64,000 nucleotides of DNA from VXPQ01 sp965116435 (GTDB lineage: Bacteria; Bacteroidota; Rhodothermia; Rhodothermales; VXPQ01), in contig OZ220686.1 of assembly GCA_965116435.1 (NCBI GenBank), positions 1,178,001-1,242,000 on the forward strand. Reading direction: 5' to 3'. The translations under genes and the position numbers were made by a program. How positions within the stretch are numbered: position 1 is the first letter of the stretch; every line of letters starts with the position of its first letter. A model generated the notes under the pieces. It ran no database searches, was not told the origin of the DNA, and saw only the letters and a program-made list of their open reading frames with translations. This document shows positions 1 to 10,421 of this stretch, one piece after another.

Positions 1-2460
1 GAACGGCTCGTCTTCCACGCCTGTCACTTGGTCCATTCCGGTGGATTCCAGCACAACGATAATCGGTTGGCCCGGATTACTGGCGTAAAGGTTCGTCAGA
101 ACGATTTCGTTCATGCCATCCCCATCCAGATCGTCCGTGATGCGCAACGGGTAATACCGCTCGACAAGGCCTCCTTCATCCGCCGAGTTGACCATCTCTG
201 TCCAGATGTAACTGGTCGAGTCGGCAGGACTTCCAGAACCCTTATACTCAATACGCATGACCGTTTCGGAAGTACCGGTCGTAGCTACTACATCGAAATT
301 GCCGTCGCCGTCGATATCGCCGATATCTCCACCTCTTGCTCGACCTGTAGCGTCGTATATCCCCACTTCCTGGAAACTGGCTCCTGTGATCGTGGATACG
401 TCGTCCACCTGTTCCATATAGTATAGCCGACCGTTCGTCATGGGCGCAAGCAGTTCCATCCGTCCATCGCCATCCGCATCGTGGAACAGCAACCTGTGGG
501 AATTAAATGATCCCGGATCACCCCGATCATCCGCAGCATCCACATTGGCTTCAAGCCTATAGGTATCCGCACCCGTCGCCTCGACAATGGCCATGGAGAG
601 ATTATCCCAAGTGTTCACCCAAATCTCCATAGCGCCGTCGTTGTCGAAGTCGATGGCGTCCACGTCATAGATGCCTCCGCCGCCCAGAACCTGTTCGCCC
701 AGTTCGAATTCGACGTCAAATGTGGTAAATTCGTCAATGTTGCCTGTTTGCGAAGAGATAATGACGAGTTCGCGGGCGCTTCCCGTTCGAGACGTCGTGG
801 CCAGTTCCTGCTTGTCGTCACCGTCGAAATCGCCGATGACGAAGCCCGAGGGCCGGAAATCCAGCGATCCATCCTTGCCATATCCGTATCTAATGGTCGG
901 CTCGTCAGGAAACGTCTTGTCGGCGTTTTGTTCGAAGATCAGGAGATCGTCCGCTTTGCCCCCAACGGTAGGCACCCCAAAGTAAATCTCGTGCAGGCCG
1001 TCCTCATCAAGGTCGCCGTACGCAAGCGCAGGAAGCGAATTGGAGGGTTCGTGCGTAAAGTGCCATACATATTCATACGCATCGTCGCCTGTATTTTCAT
1101 ACAGGACCACATCCAGCATACCCGGATCAGGCCCCTGGGGCGCCAGTGTTTCGTCGGTCGTAAACAGGATTTCCTTTTTGCCGTCGCCGTCGAAGTCCAT
1201 ACCCGTCAGCACGCTACGCGCACCGAAACCCTGCTCGGTGTCGTCCTGGTCGGGATAATGATCGAATATTTCCGGGTGGGCGCGCGGATCCAGCGTCCAT
1301 GCTACCCGCACATCGGGCGTGGTGTTGATTGCAATGGACGCCTTGCGCTCGAATTTCTGCACGGAAGGCGGTATTTGACTGAACTGGCATATATACGCCG
1401 TATTCCCGTCCGGGGAAAAGGCAATGCCCCGAGGACGTCCTTGCGGAACCCCCTCGGCGTTCGCATCGGCGTTTGCTTCAGTAGACACATCCCATTTGAT
1501 GCTGTCCAGCGCCGTAGGAATCATGTCCACCGCAAGGTCGTCGATATCAAACGCATAATGGGTTTGTATCGACCAGGACGTAGCGACAGGCATATCGTCT
1601 GGGCCAATGTTCGGCATGTCGTTCTCCGAACCGGCGCCTACCCACAAGCGTCCAGCCGGATCGAAGCCGAACGATTCGGCGCTAACCCCCGGGATCACTA
1701 CGCCCATCGAATCGTATGGCGAGAATTCGTCCGGGCGTGCATATTCGATAACCGCTCTATTCGTATAGCCTGCCCAGAAAATGCGATGTCCATCCGGCGA
1801 AACCGCAAAGTCCCGCGAAAAGCCCAGAGCCGCATCCACCGCATTGCCCACAATCGACAGGTCATCCGGATTCAGCATAATGATGGGCTGCCCAGGACAT
1901 ACGGCGGCTACGAAAATGTTGTCGTTGCTTGCGGCCGCCTCGGCGAGCGAACAAAAATCGGCAAAACGATTTTTGGCCAAGCCCAAGCCTGTTTTGTAGT
2001 CCAGCTTGTATAGCGTTTTCCACTGGGAGACAAGAATGTTTCCATCCATATCCGTGGAAATACCTCGTCCGCTTTTGCCCTCCCAGGCAGTCCCGTTCCA
2101 GAAGCCGCCCAGCGTATCGTCAATGGCTCCATCGCCCGAGGATACGAATTTGATGGGCGACAAATCGGACACGGTGCCATCCGCATTGAACACGTAAATT
2201 ACGCGAGTCGGCTGCCAGGCATTGTCCATCTGGGGAACCTGGACGCTGTCACTGGCGTAGAATGGTTGCACCCAGATTTTGCCGTCCGGGTCTACGGCCA
2301 CGCCATGCACGCTTCTCCACTGAAGCGGGTTGCCATCGGCGTCTTCTGGACCTATAGACGATACGATGCCCTCATAGGTCCATTCGGCTTGAGCGACGGC
2401 AAAGTGCGGCGTCGCGGCCCACATTACGAGGGCGAAAAGAGGCAGTAGAAAACGTTTCAT
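1..2460 (-). CDS. Secreted FG-GAP/VCBS beta-propeller protein, 3' end missing
   Basis: The frame stays open for 820 codons from an ATG at 2460 to the window edge, so the C terminus is missing. Residues 1-24 form a signal peptide ending AVAQ. Residues ~25-400 hold beta-propeller-like strands with DPDGKIWV, DMDGNILV and DPAGRLWV motifs. From ~420 onwards there are repeated EF-hand-like FG-GAP motifs such as DFDGDGKKEIL, DLDEDGLHEIYF and DIDGDGNFDVVA, which usually bind calcium in surface integrin-like propellers. The last visible residues, GVEDEPF, look like the linker that precedes a T9SS sorting domain, but that domain would lie outside. It is the same kind of protein as the one at 12792-14711. 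A 250-bp gap separates it from the lipoprotein gene upstream. Function beyond a surface role is unknown. Confidence 0.85.
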   Translation of the reverse strand, partial: MKRFLLPLFALVMWAATPHFAVAQAEWTYEGIVSSIGPEDADGNPLQWRSVHGVAVDPDGKIWVQPFYASDSVQVPQMDNAWQPTRVIYVFNADGTVSDLSPIKFVSSGDGAIDDTLGGFWNGTAWEGKSGRGISTDMDGNILVSQWKTLYKLDYKTGLGLAKNRFADFCSLAEAAASNDNIFVAAVCPGQPIIMLNPDDLSIVGNAVDAALGFSRDFAVSPDGHRIFWAGYTNRAVIEYARPDEFSPYDSMGVVIPGVSAESFGFDPAGRLWVGAGSENDMPNIGPDDMPVATSWSIQTHYAFDIDDLAVDMIPTALDSIKWDVSTEANADANAEGVPQGRPRGIAFSPDGNTAYICQFSQIPPSVQKFERKASIAINTTPDVRVAWTLDPRAHPEIFDHYPDQDDTEQGFGARSVLTGMDFDGDGKKEILFTTDETLAPQGPDPGMLDVVLYENTGDDAYEYVWHFTHEPSNSLPALAYGDLDEDGLHEIYFGVPTVGGKADDLLIFEQNADKTFPDEPTIRYGYGKDGSLDFRPSGFVIGDFDGDDKQELATTSRTGSARELVIISSQTGNIDEFTTFDVEFELGEQVLGGGGIYDVDAIDFDNDGAMEIWVNTWDNLSMAIVEATGADTYRLEANVDAADDRGDPGSFNSHRLLFHDADGDGRMELLAPMTNGRLYYMEQVDDVSTITGASFQEVGIYDATGRARGGDIGDIDGDGNFDVVATTGTSETVMRIEYKGSGSPADSTSYIWTEMVNSADEGGLVERYYPLRITDDLDGDGMNEIVLTNLYASNPGQPIIVVLESTGMDQVTGVEDEPF

Positions 2461-2710
2461 GTTTTCAGGGGGTTTGGGTTGGTAAGACTGAGGTCAGGAC
2501 GCTTTCAAACGAACAAGTGCGCACCGAGGCGTACAGCAATGCGATCATGGAACATGCCATGGGCTGTGCGCCAAGGCATACAAGGTACGAATGCCAACGT
2601 ACTGTGTATACATATAAACGTTGTACGGCAATGATGCAAGGGCAAGTGGCGTTTTTTTGCTAATTCTTCCCAAAAAGCACCTAAACGAGTGCGGAAAAAG
2701 GCCGGAAAAA

Positions 2711-3943
2711 TCATCGGGCGCCCTGCCGGCGCGTATTGATCCGAATCAGGCCGGGGGGCGTCGTATCTGTTTTTGTCTGCACCATGTACAGATGGGGGGC
2801 GTCGCCCCATGCAAACGCGCTCGCCGCCGGCATAAACAGGCCCGGATAAAATACGCTTGCTTCGCGGCTCGGCTCCACCAGCAACACCGGGTCCGCCCCG
2901 TCCGTCCCCACGAACAAATCGCCGTTCGTCGCAAAGGCAAGCGCCAAGGCTTCCGCACCGGTTTCTCCGGTCACGTCGAAGTACAATTCAGCGTCGCCGG
3001 GCGTCCCGCCAGAAACAGGCCAGCGCCATATTCCGCTTGCGTCGTCCTGCGTGGCGGCGGCGTACAAGTAGCCCTCAAAGAAACGCAGCGCACGAATGTT
3101 CGCCTCGAACGGAAATTCTTCCACCGATTTGTCTTGGGCAATGCGGTACAAGCTGGCGTTGTTGCCGCCAACCCAAAGATTATCGTCCCCGTCGAACGCA
3201 AGGGCCGAAAGTCTTGCGGCATTGTCCGGAATAACGCCCCAGACTTCCTGTCTCCCTCCTTCCTGGAACCGGAACACGGCACGCACAGACCGCACCGTGT
3301 ACAGCATATCGTCCGCGCCGTACGCCATGTCCGCCCATATGAACGTCGTTTCGACAAAGGGGCTGCGAGTCCCGTCGGGGGCCATACGAAGAACTCCTGC
3401 AGAGCGCCCGTCGGAATTCATGGACACATACACATTCCCCGCCGGATCGGAAGCAATGGAAAACGGCTCCTCGAACCCGGTGATATCCCCGAACGGCTCG
3501 ACCGCGGCTTCCAGCCGGTACGCCACGCCGTTGCTGTAATTTTCCGCTCCCAGTACGGCGACCCGAACCTCTATGTCGGCGCCGGGCGTGGCGGGGGCCT
3601 TGACCTGAAGGCGCGTGGGCGACGCTTCCAGAACCTCTCCAGACGCCTCGTTGAAATACGCCAGGTTGTCCAAAGCGTCCGCCGAAAAGTTGCTTCCGTC
3701 GATGGTTACGACGTCTACGCCGGCCAGCGCAAATTCGGCGGGCTCGATGGACGAAATCATGGGGTCGGGCGCGGAAGGCCTGTCCGGGTCGTACAGGCTG
3801 GACGCAGGCCCGGAATCGCATCCCGCCAGCGCAATGCCCAAAAGCAGGACCATGGCCGCGGCGTACCGCCCCCCGCCCGATCCGAAAATCGGTTTTCTGC
3901 CAAAACAGTCCCTATGGCGCGGCGCGGCGGATTCCGGTTTCAT
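2711..3943 (-). CDS. IPT/TIG-domain beta-propeller lipoprotein
   Basis: A 410-residue protein. I chose the ATG at 3943 (MKPESAAPRH) because an upstream ATG would overlap the preceding gene, whose stop is 13 bp away. The hydrophobic stretch ends in IALAGC with Cys42 as the likely lipidated residue. If translation starts at Met31 (MVLLLGIALAGC) the signal would be more compact. Residues ~60-135 resemble an IPT/TIG immunoglobulin-like fold (SSIEPAEFALAGVDVVTIDG). Residues ~145-400 contain NHL/propeller-like repeats (DPAGNVYVSM, DGDDNLWVGG, ATNGDLFVGT). It is the last gene of the run TonB receptor - large exported protein - PorV-like protein - lipoprotein, which suggests it is a surface or periplasm-facing accessory. 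Substrate is not evident. Confidence 0.8.
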   Translation of the reverse strand: MKPESAAPRHRDCFGRKPIFGSGGGRYAAAMVLLLGIALAGCDSGPASSLYDPDRPSAPDPMISSIEPAEFALAGVDVVTIDGSNFSADALDNLAYFNEASGEVLEASPTRLQVKAPATPGADIEVRVAVLGAENYSNGVAYRLEAAVEPFGDITGFEEPFSIASDPAGNVYVSMNSDGRSAGVLRMAPDGTRSPFVETTFIWADMAYGADDMLYTVRSVRAVFRFQEGGRQEVWGVIPDNAARLSALAFDGDDNLWVGGNNASLYRIAQDKSVEEFPFEANIRALRFFEGYLYAAATQDDASGIWRWPVSGGTPGDAELYFDVTGETGAEALALAFATNGDLFVGTDGADPVLLVEPSREASVFYPGLFMPAASAFAWGDAPHLYMVQTKTDTTPPGLIRINTRRQGAR

Positions 3944-3956
3944 AATGCGCAAAGCC

Positions 3957-5015
3957 TTAGATGGAAAACGAAAGAGAAATGCGATGCACCGTAGAAAAAA
4001 TCTTGAAGGAGGTGGCGGAGTAATCCGCCGCGAACCCGCGGTTTCCGAATAACCGATGTACGCCAACCCCGAACGTCACCCCCTGCACATCCGCCGGAAA
4101 GACGTACCCGGCCCGCAGGGAGAACGTCTGCAAAAACGTATATTCGCCGCCCACCTTGACTTGCTCGGAAAAATCGCGCGGATTGGACGCATTCAGCGCA
4201 ATGCGGAGGGCATGCGTTTTCCTGCCTTGTGCGGGTGTTTCGGATGCCTCCAGCAGGTCCATGACGTCCATGGATACGCCGATGGAAAGCGTAAGCGGAA
4301 GTTGAAAACTTTCCTCTTCGTACGATATTTCCTGAGAGAAATTGCGCGCCTCTACCGCAAAATTGAGGCTGCGGAACCCGGTCTTGTACAGTACGCCGAA
4401 GTCGAACGCATACACGCCGGCGCTATTGTCTGCGCGCACGTATTCGTCTTCGCCGTCGGTCCCATTGCCAGCCGTATCGTAGCCGACGATGCTCTCGGCC
4501 AGGCTCTCCATGGCGTACTTGACCTGCCCGCCCACGGAAAAGCGATCGCTCAGGGGCCGGGCGTACCCGAACCCGAACGCCCAGGACATGGGATTGAACG
4601 TGCCGACATCCAGAAATCCCTGGTCGTTATCGAACCGGATCGTTTCCTCTATTTCGCCGAAATCGACGCTCATGAAGGACAGGCCGAACACCCCGAAGCG
4701 CCCGCCAGCGGGCCGGAACGACAAGCTGCCAGCGTAAAATTCGATGTCGGCGATCCACTGCGTCGTAGCCATGGATGCGCTCACCGCCGAGCGTTGCCAG
4801 GCCATGCCGGCCGGGTTGTAGAAGAGGTTCTGCGAATCGCCCTCCATGGCCGCCATGGCGTCTCCGAGCGCCGCCGCCCGCGGACTGGGGGAAAGACCGA
4901 GGAATTTCATCCCGGTCTGGGCGATTTTATCCTGCTGGGCGTTCGCCGCGCCGGGCCAGATCGCCAGCGAGGCCAGCAGGCAACATCCTGTCGCTATGAT
5001 TGCGAATCCTTTCAT
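3957..5015 (-). CDS. PorV/PorQ-family outer-membrane beta-barrel protein
   Basis: A 352-residue protein starting at the ATG at 5015. Signal peptide of about 26 residues (MKGFAIIATGCCLLASLAIW, cleavage near ANA-QQ). The mature start GMKFLGLSPSPRAAALGDAM and the following NLFYNPAGMAW are the hallmark of the PorV/PorQ (UPF0164-like, FadL-related) barrels of Bacteroidota, and the remainder is alternating beta strands ending in an aromatic/hydrophobic strand (HRISLSFSI). Family members include PorV, the T9SS outer-membrane shuttle, and many paralogues of unknown role. The start lies 17 bp after the stop of the large exported protein gene, so the two are probably co-transcribed. It parallels the gene at 21072-22112. 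Whether it acts in secretion, uptake or scaffolding is inference. Confidence 0.85.
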   Translation of the reverse strand: MKGFAIIATGCCLLASLAIWPGAANAQQDKIAQTGMKFLGLSPSPRAAALGDAMAAMEGDSQNLFYNPAGMAWQRSAVSASMATTQWIADIEFYAGSLSFRPAGGRFGVFGLSFMSVDFGEIEETIRFDNDQGFLDVGTFNPMSWAFGFGYARPLSDRFSVGGQVKYAMESLAESIVGYDTAGNGTDGEDEYVRADNSAGVYAFDFGVLYKTGFRSLNFAVEARNFSQEISYEEESFQLPLTLSIGVSMDVMDLLEASETPAQGRKTHALRIALNASNPRDFSEQVKVGGEYTFLQTFSLRAGYVFPADVQGVTFGVGVHRLFGNRGFAADYSATSFKIFSTVHRISLSFSI

Positions 5016-5032
5016 GCGTTGCGGCCGTGCGC

Positions 5033-7150
5033 TTACCGGATGAGAACGAATTTTTTGATCGCCCGGGCGCCCGTTTCCGTATCCGTCACCACGGCGATGT
5101 ACAACCCGCTGGCCACAACCTGGCGGGACGCCGTGGTGTGGTCCCAGAATGCGTCCCCGCTCCCGTCGGTATGTTCGATGCGATCGACGAATTCCCCAAG
5201 CGGCGTGTATATTTCTATGGTGCACCGCCCGGGAATGTTGAAAAAGGCCAGTTTATCGGTCTGATCCGGGAAACGCACGTCGGGCGAGGACGCGATGTTG
5301 AACGGGTTCGGCACGATCCGTATGTCGTCCAGGCTTTCCCCGGCCGGGCGCTTGAGCCGCGTGGGCGTGTAGGTCTGGGAGTAGTACCGACTGCTGCGCA
5401 GGGGGCCGGCGGGCGTCATCCCGTTCGTATCGCTGGACGAACGGACGCCCACGATATAATAGTAGTAATCGATGCCCCGTATGGGCGTCGTATCGTCGAA
5501 CGATGTGGCGCTGCCCGGCGCGGAGTGCACCAGCGTGTACGTGCTGTCGAAACGCCCCTGCGCCCGGTAAATTTCCCATTGATCCGGCAGCGCTTCCGAA
5601 ACGTACGGTTTCCATAAAAGCGCAATGCGATCGCCCCCGCCGTTTACTTCGAATTGCGCGGGCGGGGCCGGCGGGCGAGGAATCGCGTACCCCGATGCGA
5701 AATTGGCCTGCGCGCGGCGGAACGTTTGGAAAAGCGAGTCCCGGCTCGTAAACACCCATTCGTTTTTCGTCATAGAATGCACCGTTCCATCCACTTCATA
5801 GGAAATCGGTGCGGAATTGTTGGCGCGCGATTCCTTGTAGGCGCGTCCTATCGCAATGTTGGCTTCCCGGCTCAACCCCGCCGCCGCTTCCGCCAGCACG
5901 ATGCGCACGCTTTCGCCCGGAGCCAGCGTATAGGGACCGTACCCGTTCGCATTGGAAAATCCGCCGGGGGTGCCCAGTGCGGGGGCGCCGGTCGGATTCA
6001 GGAAGCCGTCCATGCCGGAGGGCTCCACCACATCGGCATGGCGCGGAGACCGGTGCCCGCTCGTGATAATGCTGTATTCCAGTTCCATCTTGCCCGGATT
6101 GAAGGCGTCGTTTTGCGACGTATAGGGCTCGTCCGAGCCGATCCAGGTCGTCGTGGAAGGCTGACTGGGGTCGTCGGACATATCGGAGGGAGACGAATCC
6201 GCATGCAGCGTAACGATGCCGGCGAACTGGGAGGCGCCGAGGCGACCAAGCGTGTCAGTCGGCGCAACGTTCGCCGCAGGTAGCGCCTGGGGCAGAATCG
6301 GCCCGCCTATGTTGTCATAGGCCGTAAAGGCCGGAAACTTGCCGTGCCAGACGAACTGCGCCCGAAAATCTTCCTCGGGCGGGTCCGGCTTCACGCCGTC
6401 GCCGCGCGTATCCAGCATGGCGTTCAGGCCCCAGCCAGTGCCGTTGCCGATTACATAGCGCGTTTCCTTCGCCACAGACAAGCGCCACTGCAAAAACAGA
6501 TACACCCCTTCGAGCGTCTGATCCGGCAATTCGATATCGGGGTCGGCGTCCGTATTGCCTGTGTTCGTAAGGGTATACTCCAGCACATGGTAATTGTCGT
6601 GATATTCCTGACTGAACTGCATGATCTTGCGCTCCATCGTAATGCCGAGGAGCGTGTTCGCCTCGTTCACGATCATCACGTCGGGAAGCTGGTCCGGGTC
6701 CACATTGTCGTTGGTCATTTCCGCTTCGGGGATCGACAGCGCCCCGTCCACAAACACCGCCGGAGGATCCCGGCGGCTTATCATTTCGAAACGCAACGGG
6801 AAAAATTCTCCGGCGCCCGAAACCCGGGGACCGACATGCACCACGCGCGCCGGGTAGGTGGTGCCAAGCTCGTCGGTTACGTTGGCGGCGGCGATCCATA
6901 AGCCCTTGGCCGCCTGCATATCCGTAAAGCGATAGACGCCGGGCCAGCGCCAGCCGTCTTGCTGCGTTTTTACGAAGCCGCACGCCTCGCATTCGCTCCC
7001 GATTTCGGAATACCAATTGTGCAGGGAGCCTGCGGAAAGCCATTTGTTCGTAAACTGGGCCTGCGCCGTGTGGAATCCGCCGGCAACCCCCGCGACGAAG
7101 AACGCCAGGCCGACCGCCGCCGCATAGATCCGGTAGAGCCGACGGCGCAT
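5033..7150 (-). CDS. Large exported protein with FN3-like and T9SS-like C-terminal domain
   Basis: A 705-residue protein. I prefer the ATG at 7150 because it gives a clean signal peptide (arginine-rich start, hydrophobic core, cleavage near AQA-Q at residue 31); an in-frame ATG at 7210 is the alternative. The main body has no domain I can name. About residues 510-590 look like a fibronectin type III unit (PPAPPAQFEVNGGGDRIALL ... YYYYIVGV). The C terminus carries VPNPFN followed by a beta-sandwich (IEIYTPLGEFVDRI ... GLYIAVV) and ends IKKFVLIR, typical of T9SS-like sorting domains. It is the smaller counterpart of 17615-21070 and sits between a TonB receptor and a PorV-like gene, as that one does. 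Confidence 0.75.
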   Translation of the reverse strand: MRRRLYRIYAAAVGLAFFVAGVAGGFHTAQAQFTNKWLSAGSLHNWYSEIGSECEACGFVKTQQDGWRWPGVYRFTDMQAAKGLWIAAANVTDELGTTYPARVVHVGPRVSGAGEFFPLRFEMISRRDPPAVFVDGALSIPEAEMTNDNVDPDQLPDVMIVNEANTLLGITMERKIMQFSQEYHDNYHVLEYTLTNTGNTDADPDIELPDQTLEGVYLFLQWRLSVAKETRYVIGNGTGWGLNAMLDTRGDGVKPDPPEEDFRAQFVWHGKFPAFTAYDNIGGPILPQALPAANVAPTDTLGRLGASQFAGIVTLHADSSPSDMSDDPSQPSTTTWIGSDEPYTSQNDAFNPGKMELEYSIITSGHRSPRHADVVEPSGMDGFLNPTGAPALGTPGGFSNANGYGPYTLAPGESVRIVLAEAAAGLSREANIAIGRAYKESRANNSAPISYEVDGTVHSMTKNEWVFTSRDSLFQTFRRAQANFASGYAIPRPPAPPAQFEVNGGGDRIALLWKPYVSEALPDQWEIYRAQGRFDSTYTLVHSAPGSATSFDDTTPIRGIDYYYYIVGVRSSSDTNGMTPAGPLRSSRYYSQTYTPTRLKRPAGESLDDIRIVPNPFNIASSPDVRFPDQTDKLAFFNIPGRCTIEIYTPLGEFVDRIEHTDGSGDAFWDHTTASRQVVASGLYIAVVTDTETGARAIKKFVLIR

Positions 7151-7235
7151 GCTCGCCGGGCCCTGCGGCGTACGATATGCTATGCCATGTATGTTCAACG
7201 CACCGTCCATGTCGTGCCGTGGTATTGCAAGCGCA

Positions 7236-10200
7236 TTACAGCGTGATCCGAATGCCCCAGTATATGTCCCGCGGATTCAGGAACGTCAGGTAGTTCTGAT
7301 TGGGCATGTCGATGTACGCCTTGTCTTCCAGCGCAGCGTCGACTTTTCCCCGATCCGCCGGGGCCCAGGCTCCATCCCGGTATTCGAGCCAGGTTCTCGT
7401 GTCGTATTCCCAATAGATGACGCCCGGATCGGGAGCCGTCACGCTGGCGCGGCCGGGAATGCGCTGCATGGGCTGGAAGGAAACGTCGTAATCGCGCCAG
7501 GCGCCAATCTTGTCCTGGCCCGGAATGTTCGTTGCGTAATCGTCCGATTCGGGCAGGTGCAGCGACCGCAGATACGCGTTCTGGTCGTTGCCGTCCACGA
7601 ATCCGCTAAACGAAAGCGTCCTGCGATTCAGCACGTTGAAGACGTCCACGAAAAATTGCGCCCGCCGTCCCCGGATATCGAATTGCTTCGAAAAACGCAG
7701 ATTCAGGTTCCACGAATCCCGGAACGAGACATTGTTCAGCACGCCGGGCACGGCGCCGCCGCCCGTCCAGGTGTATTTGCTGCCCTGGCGCCAGCTTCCG
7801 ATGAAACTGGCCCGCCAGCCGCCGAGCGGATGGAACGCGCCCGTCTTCGGGCCAAAATCGGAGGGCGAAATGATATCGAGATTCAATCGTCCGTAGGGCC
7901 TCGGAACGGGCCTTGAGGAAGCCCGCCGCCGCTCCGCATCGCTTTCCTCGAATTCGCGCTGCGCCGTGGGGTTTTCGAAATTGCGGCGGAGGCCGAAATA
8001 CCCCGACGTGAACACCATGTACGTATAATTGACGAATCCCTGCACCCAGCGCCCGCGCGTCCGCGAAAACGTAACCTCGAACCCCCGGATATCTTCGTAG
8101 GAATTGGGTTCCGTCACGTCGTAATTGACCTGTCCGTCGCGGCTGACGTATTCGACCAGGTATGGTTGCAGGGATACGTCCTTGTAGTACCCCGCCAGGC
8201 GCGCCAGAAACTGGTCGAAGAACGCTTGTTCGTACCCGAGTTCGTACGCGATGGTCTTCGGCAAGGGATTGTTCGGATTGGCGACGCGGCTTATTTGTCC
8301 CGTTTCCGTAAAGGGGCGAATCAGGTACAGGTTGTTGGGGTCGGGAAGCGACCGGAAATGCCCGTAATTGAAAAACAGCTTGCTGACGCCCGTTACGGGA
8401 AACGACACGCCCAGGCGGGGACTTACTTTAACAAGCCTGTCCGTCGGTTCTTTGGCGAGCAAGGAATCAATCTGGCTGGAGAATCGGGCCGAGAAGGCGC
8501 TGGCGAACGGATCCTCGTAGGAGATCCAGTCTCCGCCCGCATGGAAATAGTCCAGCCGGACGCCGAGGTTGGCGATCATGCCCCTGAACTCCAGTTTGCT
8601 CTGCGCATAGGCCGCGCCCCGCACAGGCGTCTTTTCCCAGGTCGAATGGGAATTGCCGCTGGGCAGAAATTCGTCGTAGCGCCCATAGTTGACCCGGGTA
8701 TCGGCGAGGTTGAATTCCAGCCCCGTCTTCACTTGCAGAAAACGGTTTACCTGGCTGGTGAAATCCCCTTGCAGGTTATACGTGACGACGCGGCTACTGT
8801 CGCGGGCGTTGCTCATGCCCACGCCCGTTCGCATGCCATCCACGCCGAATGTGGGCTTGGACTGGAAACCGAACGGCGCTTCGTCGAAACCCACGCCCCC
8901 GAACGTCACGACCGGCGTTTCGTCGCGGACCGGACCGGGGTTCGTCTCGTACCGGGAGCCAAACGTGTTGAATCGTATTTCGTAGAACGACGCATTGCTC
9001 AGCAAATGCGTGAATTTGGCCCCGGCCATCCAGGTGTTCACCGTGGTGGGGCCCCAGTAGTCCGTGGAGAAGGTGCGGGAATCAATAAAGCTGATCCGGC
9101 TCAGCTGCCCGGCAATGCTGGACGGCGAACGGAAAATGCCCGGCTGCCCGGCGCGGCTGCTGGCCGTCCCCCTGTTGCGGCCCTGCAACCCTTCCAGCGT
9201 AATTTTCATGCCCGGAGACAGGTTGCTGGTCAACTTGACATGGCCCGTATGCGCCCGGAACCGGTCCGTATGCAACGGGATCAGGTACATGTCCTGGTCG
9301 TACCGGAACGACGCGTAGAAACGCAAATTCCCCAGTGCCTTCCCGACCACAGGGACAGGACCGCCCAGGCCTACGTCTACGTTATAGTCCGGCGTAACGA
9401 TCTCCATTTCCTTCCGGTGTTGCCACAGAAAGGCTTGCTGAAGCGCTTCCGGCGTCAGGTCGTTGTCGGGATTGTCGTCCCGCAACAATTGATCGGACAC
9501 GGCGACCCAGCCCTCGAAATTGGGGTATTGCTGCTGCGTCGCTTCGTCCCAGGCTCCGCTTTCCGTGCCGGACCAGGCCACGTCTGGATCCATGAACGGA
9601 CGAATCCAGTAGGCGTCAAGCGCGTCCGCACGGGCGCCGAAGTGTTTCTGGGCGGGCGGGCTGTAGCGCACGATAGCGTCCACCTGATACCGATCGGGAC
9701 TGCCTTCGCGGGTGACCACATTGACCACGCCGGAACGCACGTTGCCATACTCGGCATTGAAACCCCCGGTCTGCACCTGTACTTCCTGCACGGATGTGAG
9801 GCTGATATTGGTGAAGGGGGCGTTGTTCCGTTCGTCCCGAAGGCCCAGGCCGTTGACCATGAACGCCAGTTCGTCCGAGCCGCTGCCCCGCACGGACAGC
9901 CCCTGCACGCCGGCCTGCAAGCCCACCACGCTGGATATGCTGGAGACAGGCAACGCCTCAATCTGATCGGACGATACGTTCAGCTGGCTGTTGGAGACGT
10001 CGGCTTGCACGACGGGAAGGTCGGCCGTCACCACCACTTCGTCGAGCCCGACGGCGGATGCGTTCAACCGAAAATCGATGACCGTCGTCTGATCGATGTT
10101 GACCCGAACATCCTGTACCGTTTGCGGGGTAAAACCGATAAAGGAGCCTCGCAGCGCATAGCTCCCGGGGGAAATATTCAGAATGACGTAATACCCGTCC

Positions 10201-10421
10201 GCGTCCGTCGCCGCCCCCCGAACATCGCCGACAAGCACCACGTTCGCTCCGGGAATCGGCGCGCCGGCGTCGTCGGTAACGCGCCCGGCGATCTTGCCGG
10301 ACTGGCCAAACGCAACCGACGCGGCAAGCAGGGCGAGAACAGCGCCCGAAACAGCCCCGGGCAAAATACCCGATACGCTACTCGGGGCCATGGATGCAAT
10401 GAACGACAACATTCGTTTCAT
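7236..10421 (-). CDS. TonB-dependent outer-membrane receptor
   Basis: A 1061-residue protein from the ATG at 10421 (MKRMLSFIAS). Signal peptide of about 40 residues ending VAFGQ. Residues ~43-125 form a carboxypeptidase-regulatory-like domain (GKIAGRVTDDAGAPIPGANV ... YYVILNISPGSYALRGSFIGF). Residues ~130-250 are the plug (DEVVVTADLPVVQADVSNSQ, then FNAEYGNVRSGVVNVVTREG). The rest is the 22-strand barrel, ending GIRITL. Such receptors import large or scarce substrates through the outer membrane using TonB/ExbBD energy. No SusD partner follows; instead an exported protein and a PorV-like protein do. The substrate cannot be read from sequence. The gene diverges from the glycosidase gene at 10594. 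Confidence 0.9.
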   Translation of the reverse strand: MKRMLSFIASMAPSSVSGILPGAVSGAVLALLAASVAFGQSGKIAGRVTDDAGAPIPGANVVLVGDVRGAATDADGYYVILNISPGSYALRGSFIGFTPQTVQDVRVNIDQTTVIDFRLNASAVGLDEVVVTADLPVVQADVSNSQLNVSSDQIEALPVSSISSVVGLQAGVQGLSVRGSGSDELAFMVNGLGLRDERNNAPFTNISLTSVQEVQVQTGGFNAEYGNVRSGVVNVVTREGSPDRYQVDAIVRYSPPAQKHFGARADALDAYWIRPFMDPDVAWSGTESGAWDEATQQQYPNFEGWVAVSDQLLRDDNPDNDLTPEALQQAFLWQHRKEMEIVTPDYNVDVGLGGPVPVVGKALGNLRFYASFRYDQDMYLIPLHTDRFRAHTGHVKLTSNLSPGMKITLEGLQGRNRGTASSRAGQPGIFRSPSSIAGQLSRISFIDSRTFSTDYWGPTTVNTWMAGAKFTHLLSNASFYEIRFNTFGSRYETNPGPVRDETPVVTFGGVGFDEAPFGFQSKPTFGVDGMRTGVGMSNARDSSRVVTYNLQGDFTSQVNRFLQVKTGLEFNLADTRVNYGRYDEFLPSGNSHSTWEKTPVRGAAYAQSKLEFRGMIANLGVRLDYFHAGGDWISYEDPFASAFSARFSSQIDSLLAKEPTDRLVKVSPRLGVSFPVTGVSKLFFNYGHFRSLPDPNNLYLIRPFTETGQISRVANPNNPLPKTIAYELGYEQAFFDQFLARLAGYYKDVSLQPYLVEYVSRDGQVNYDVTEPNSYEDIRGFEVTFSRTRGRWVQGFVNYTYMVFTSGYFGLRRNFENPTAQREFEESDAERRRASSRPVPRPYGRLNLDIISPSDFGPKTGAFHPLGGWRASFIGSWRQGSKYTWTGGGAVPGVLNNVSFRDSWNLNLRFSKQFDIRGRRAQFFVDVFNVLNRRTLSFSGFVDGNDQNAYLRSLHLPESDDYATNIPGQDKIGAWRDYDVSFQPMQRIPGRASVTAPDPGVIYWEYDTRTWLEYRDGAWAPADRGKVDAALEDKAYIDMPNQNYLTFLNPRDIYWGIRITL

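Noticed and set aside
748..2013. A 421-codon plus-strand frame
   Set aside because: Antisense to the FG-GAP protein, which has a signal peptide and regular calcium-loop repeats.
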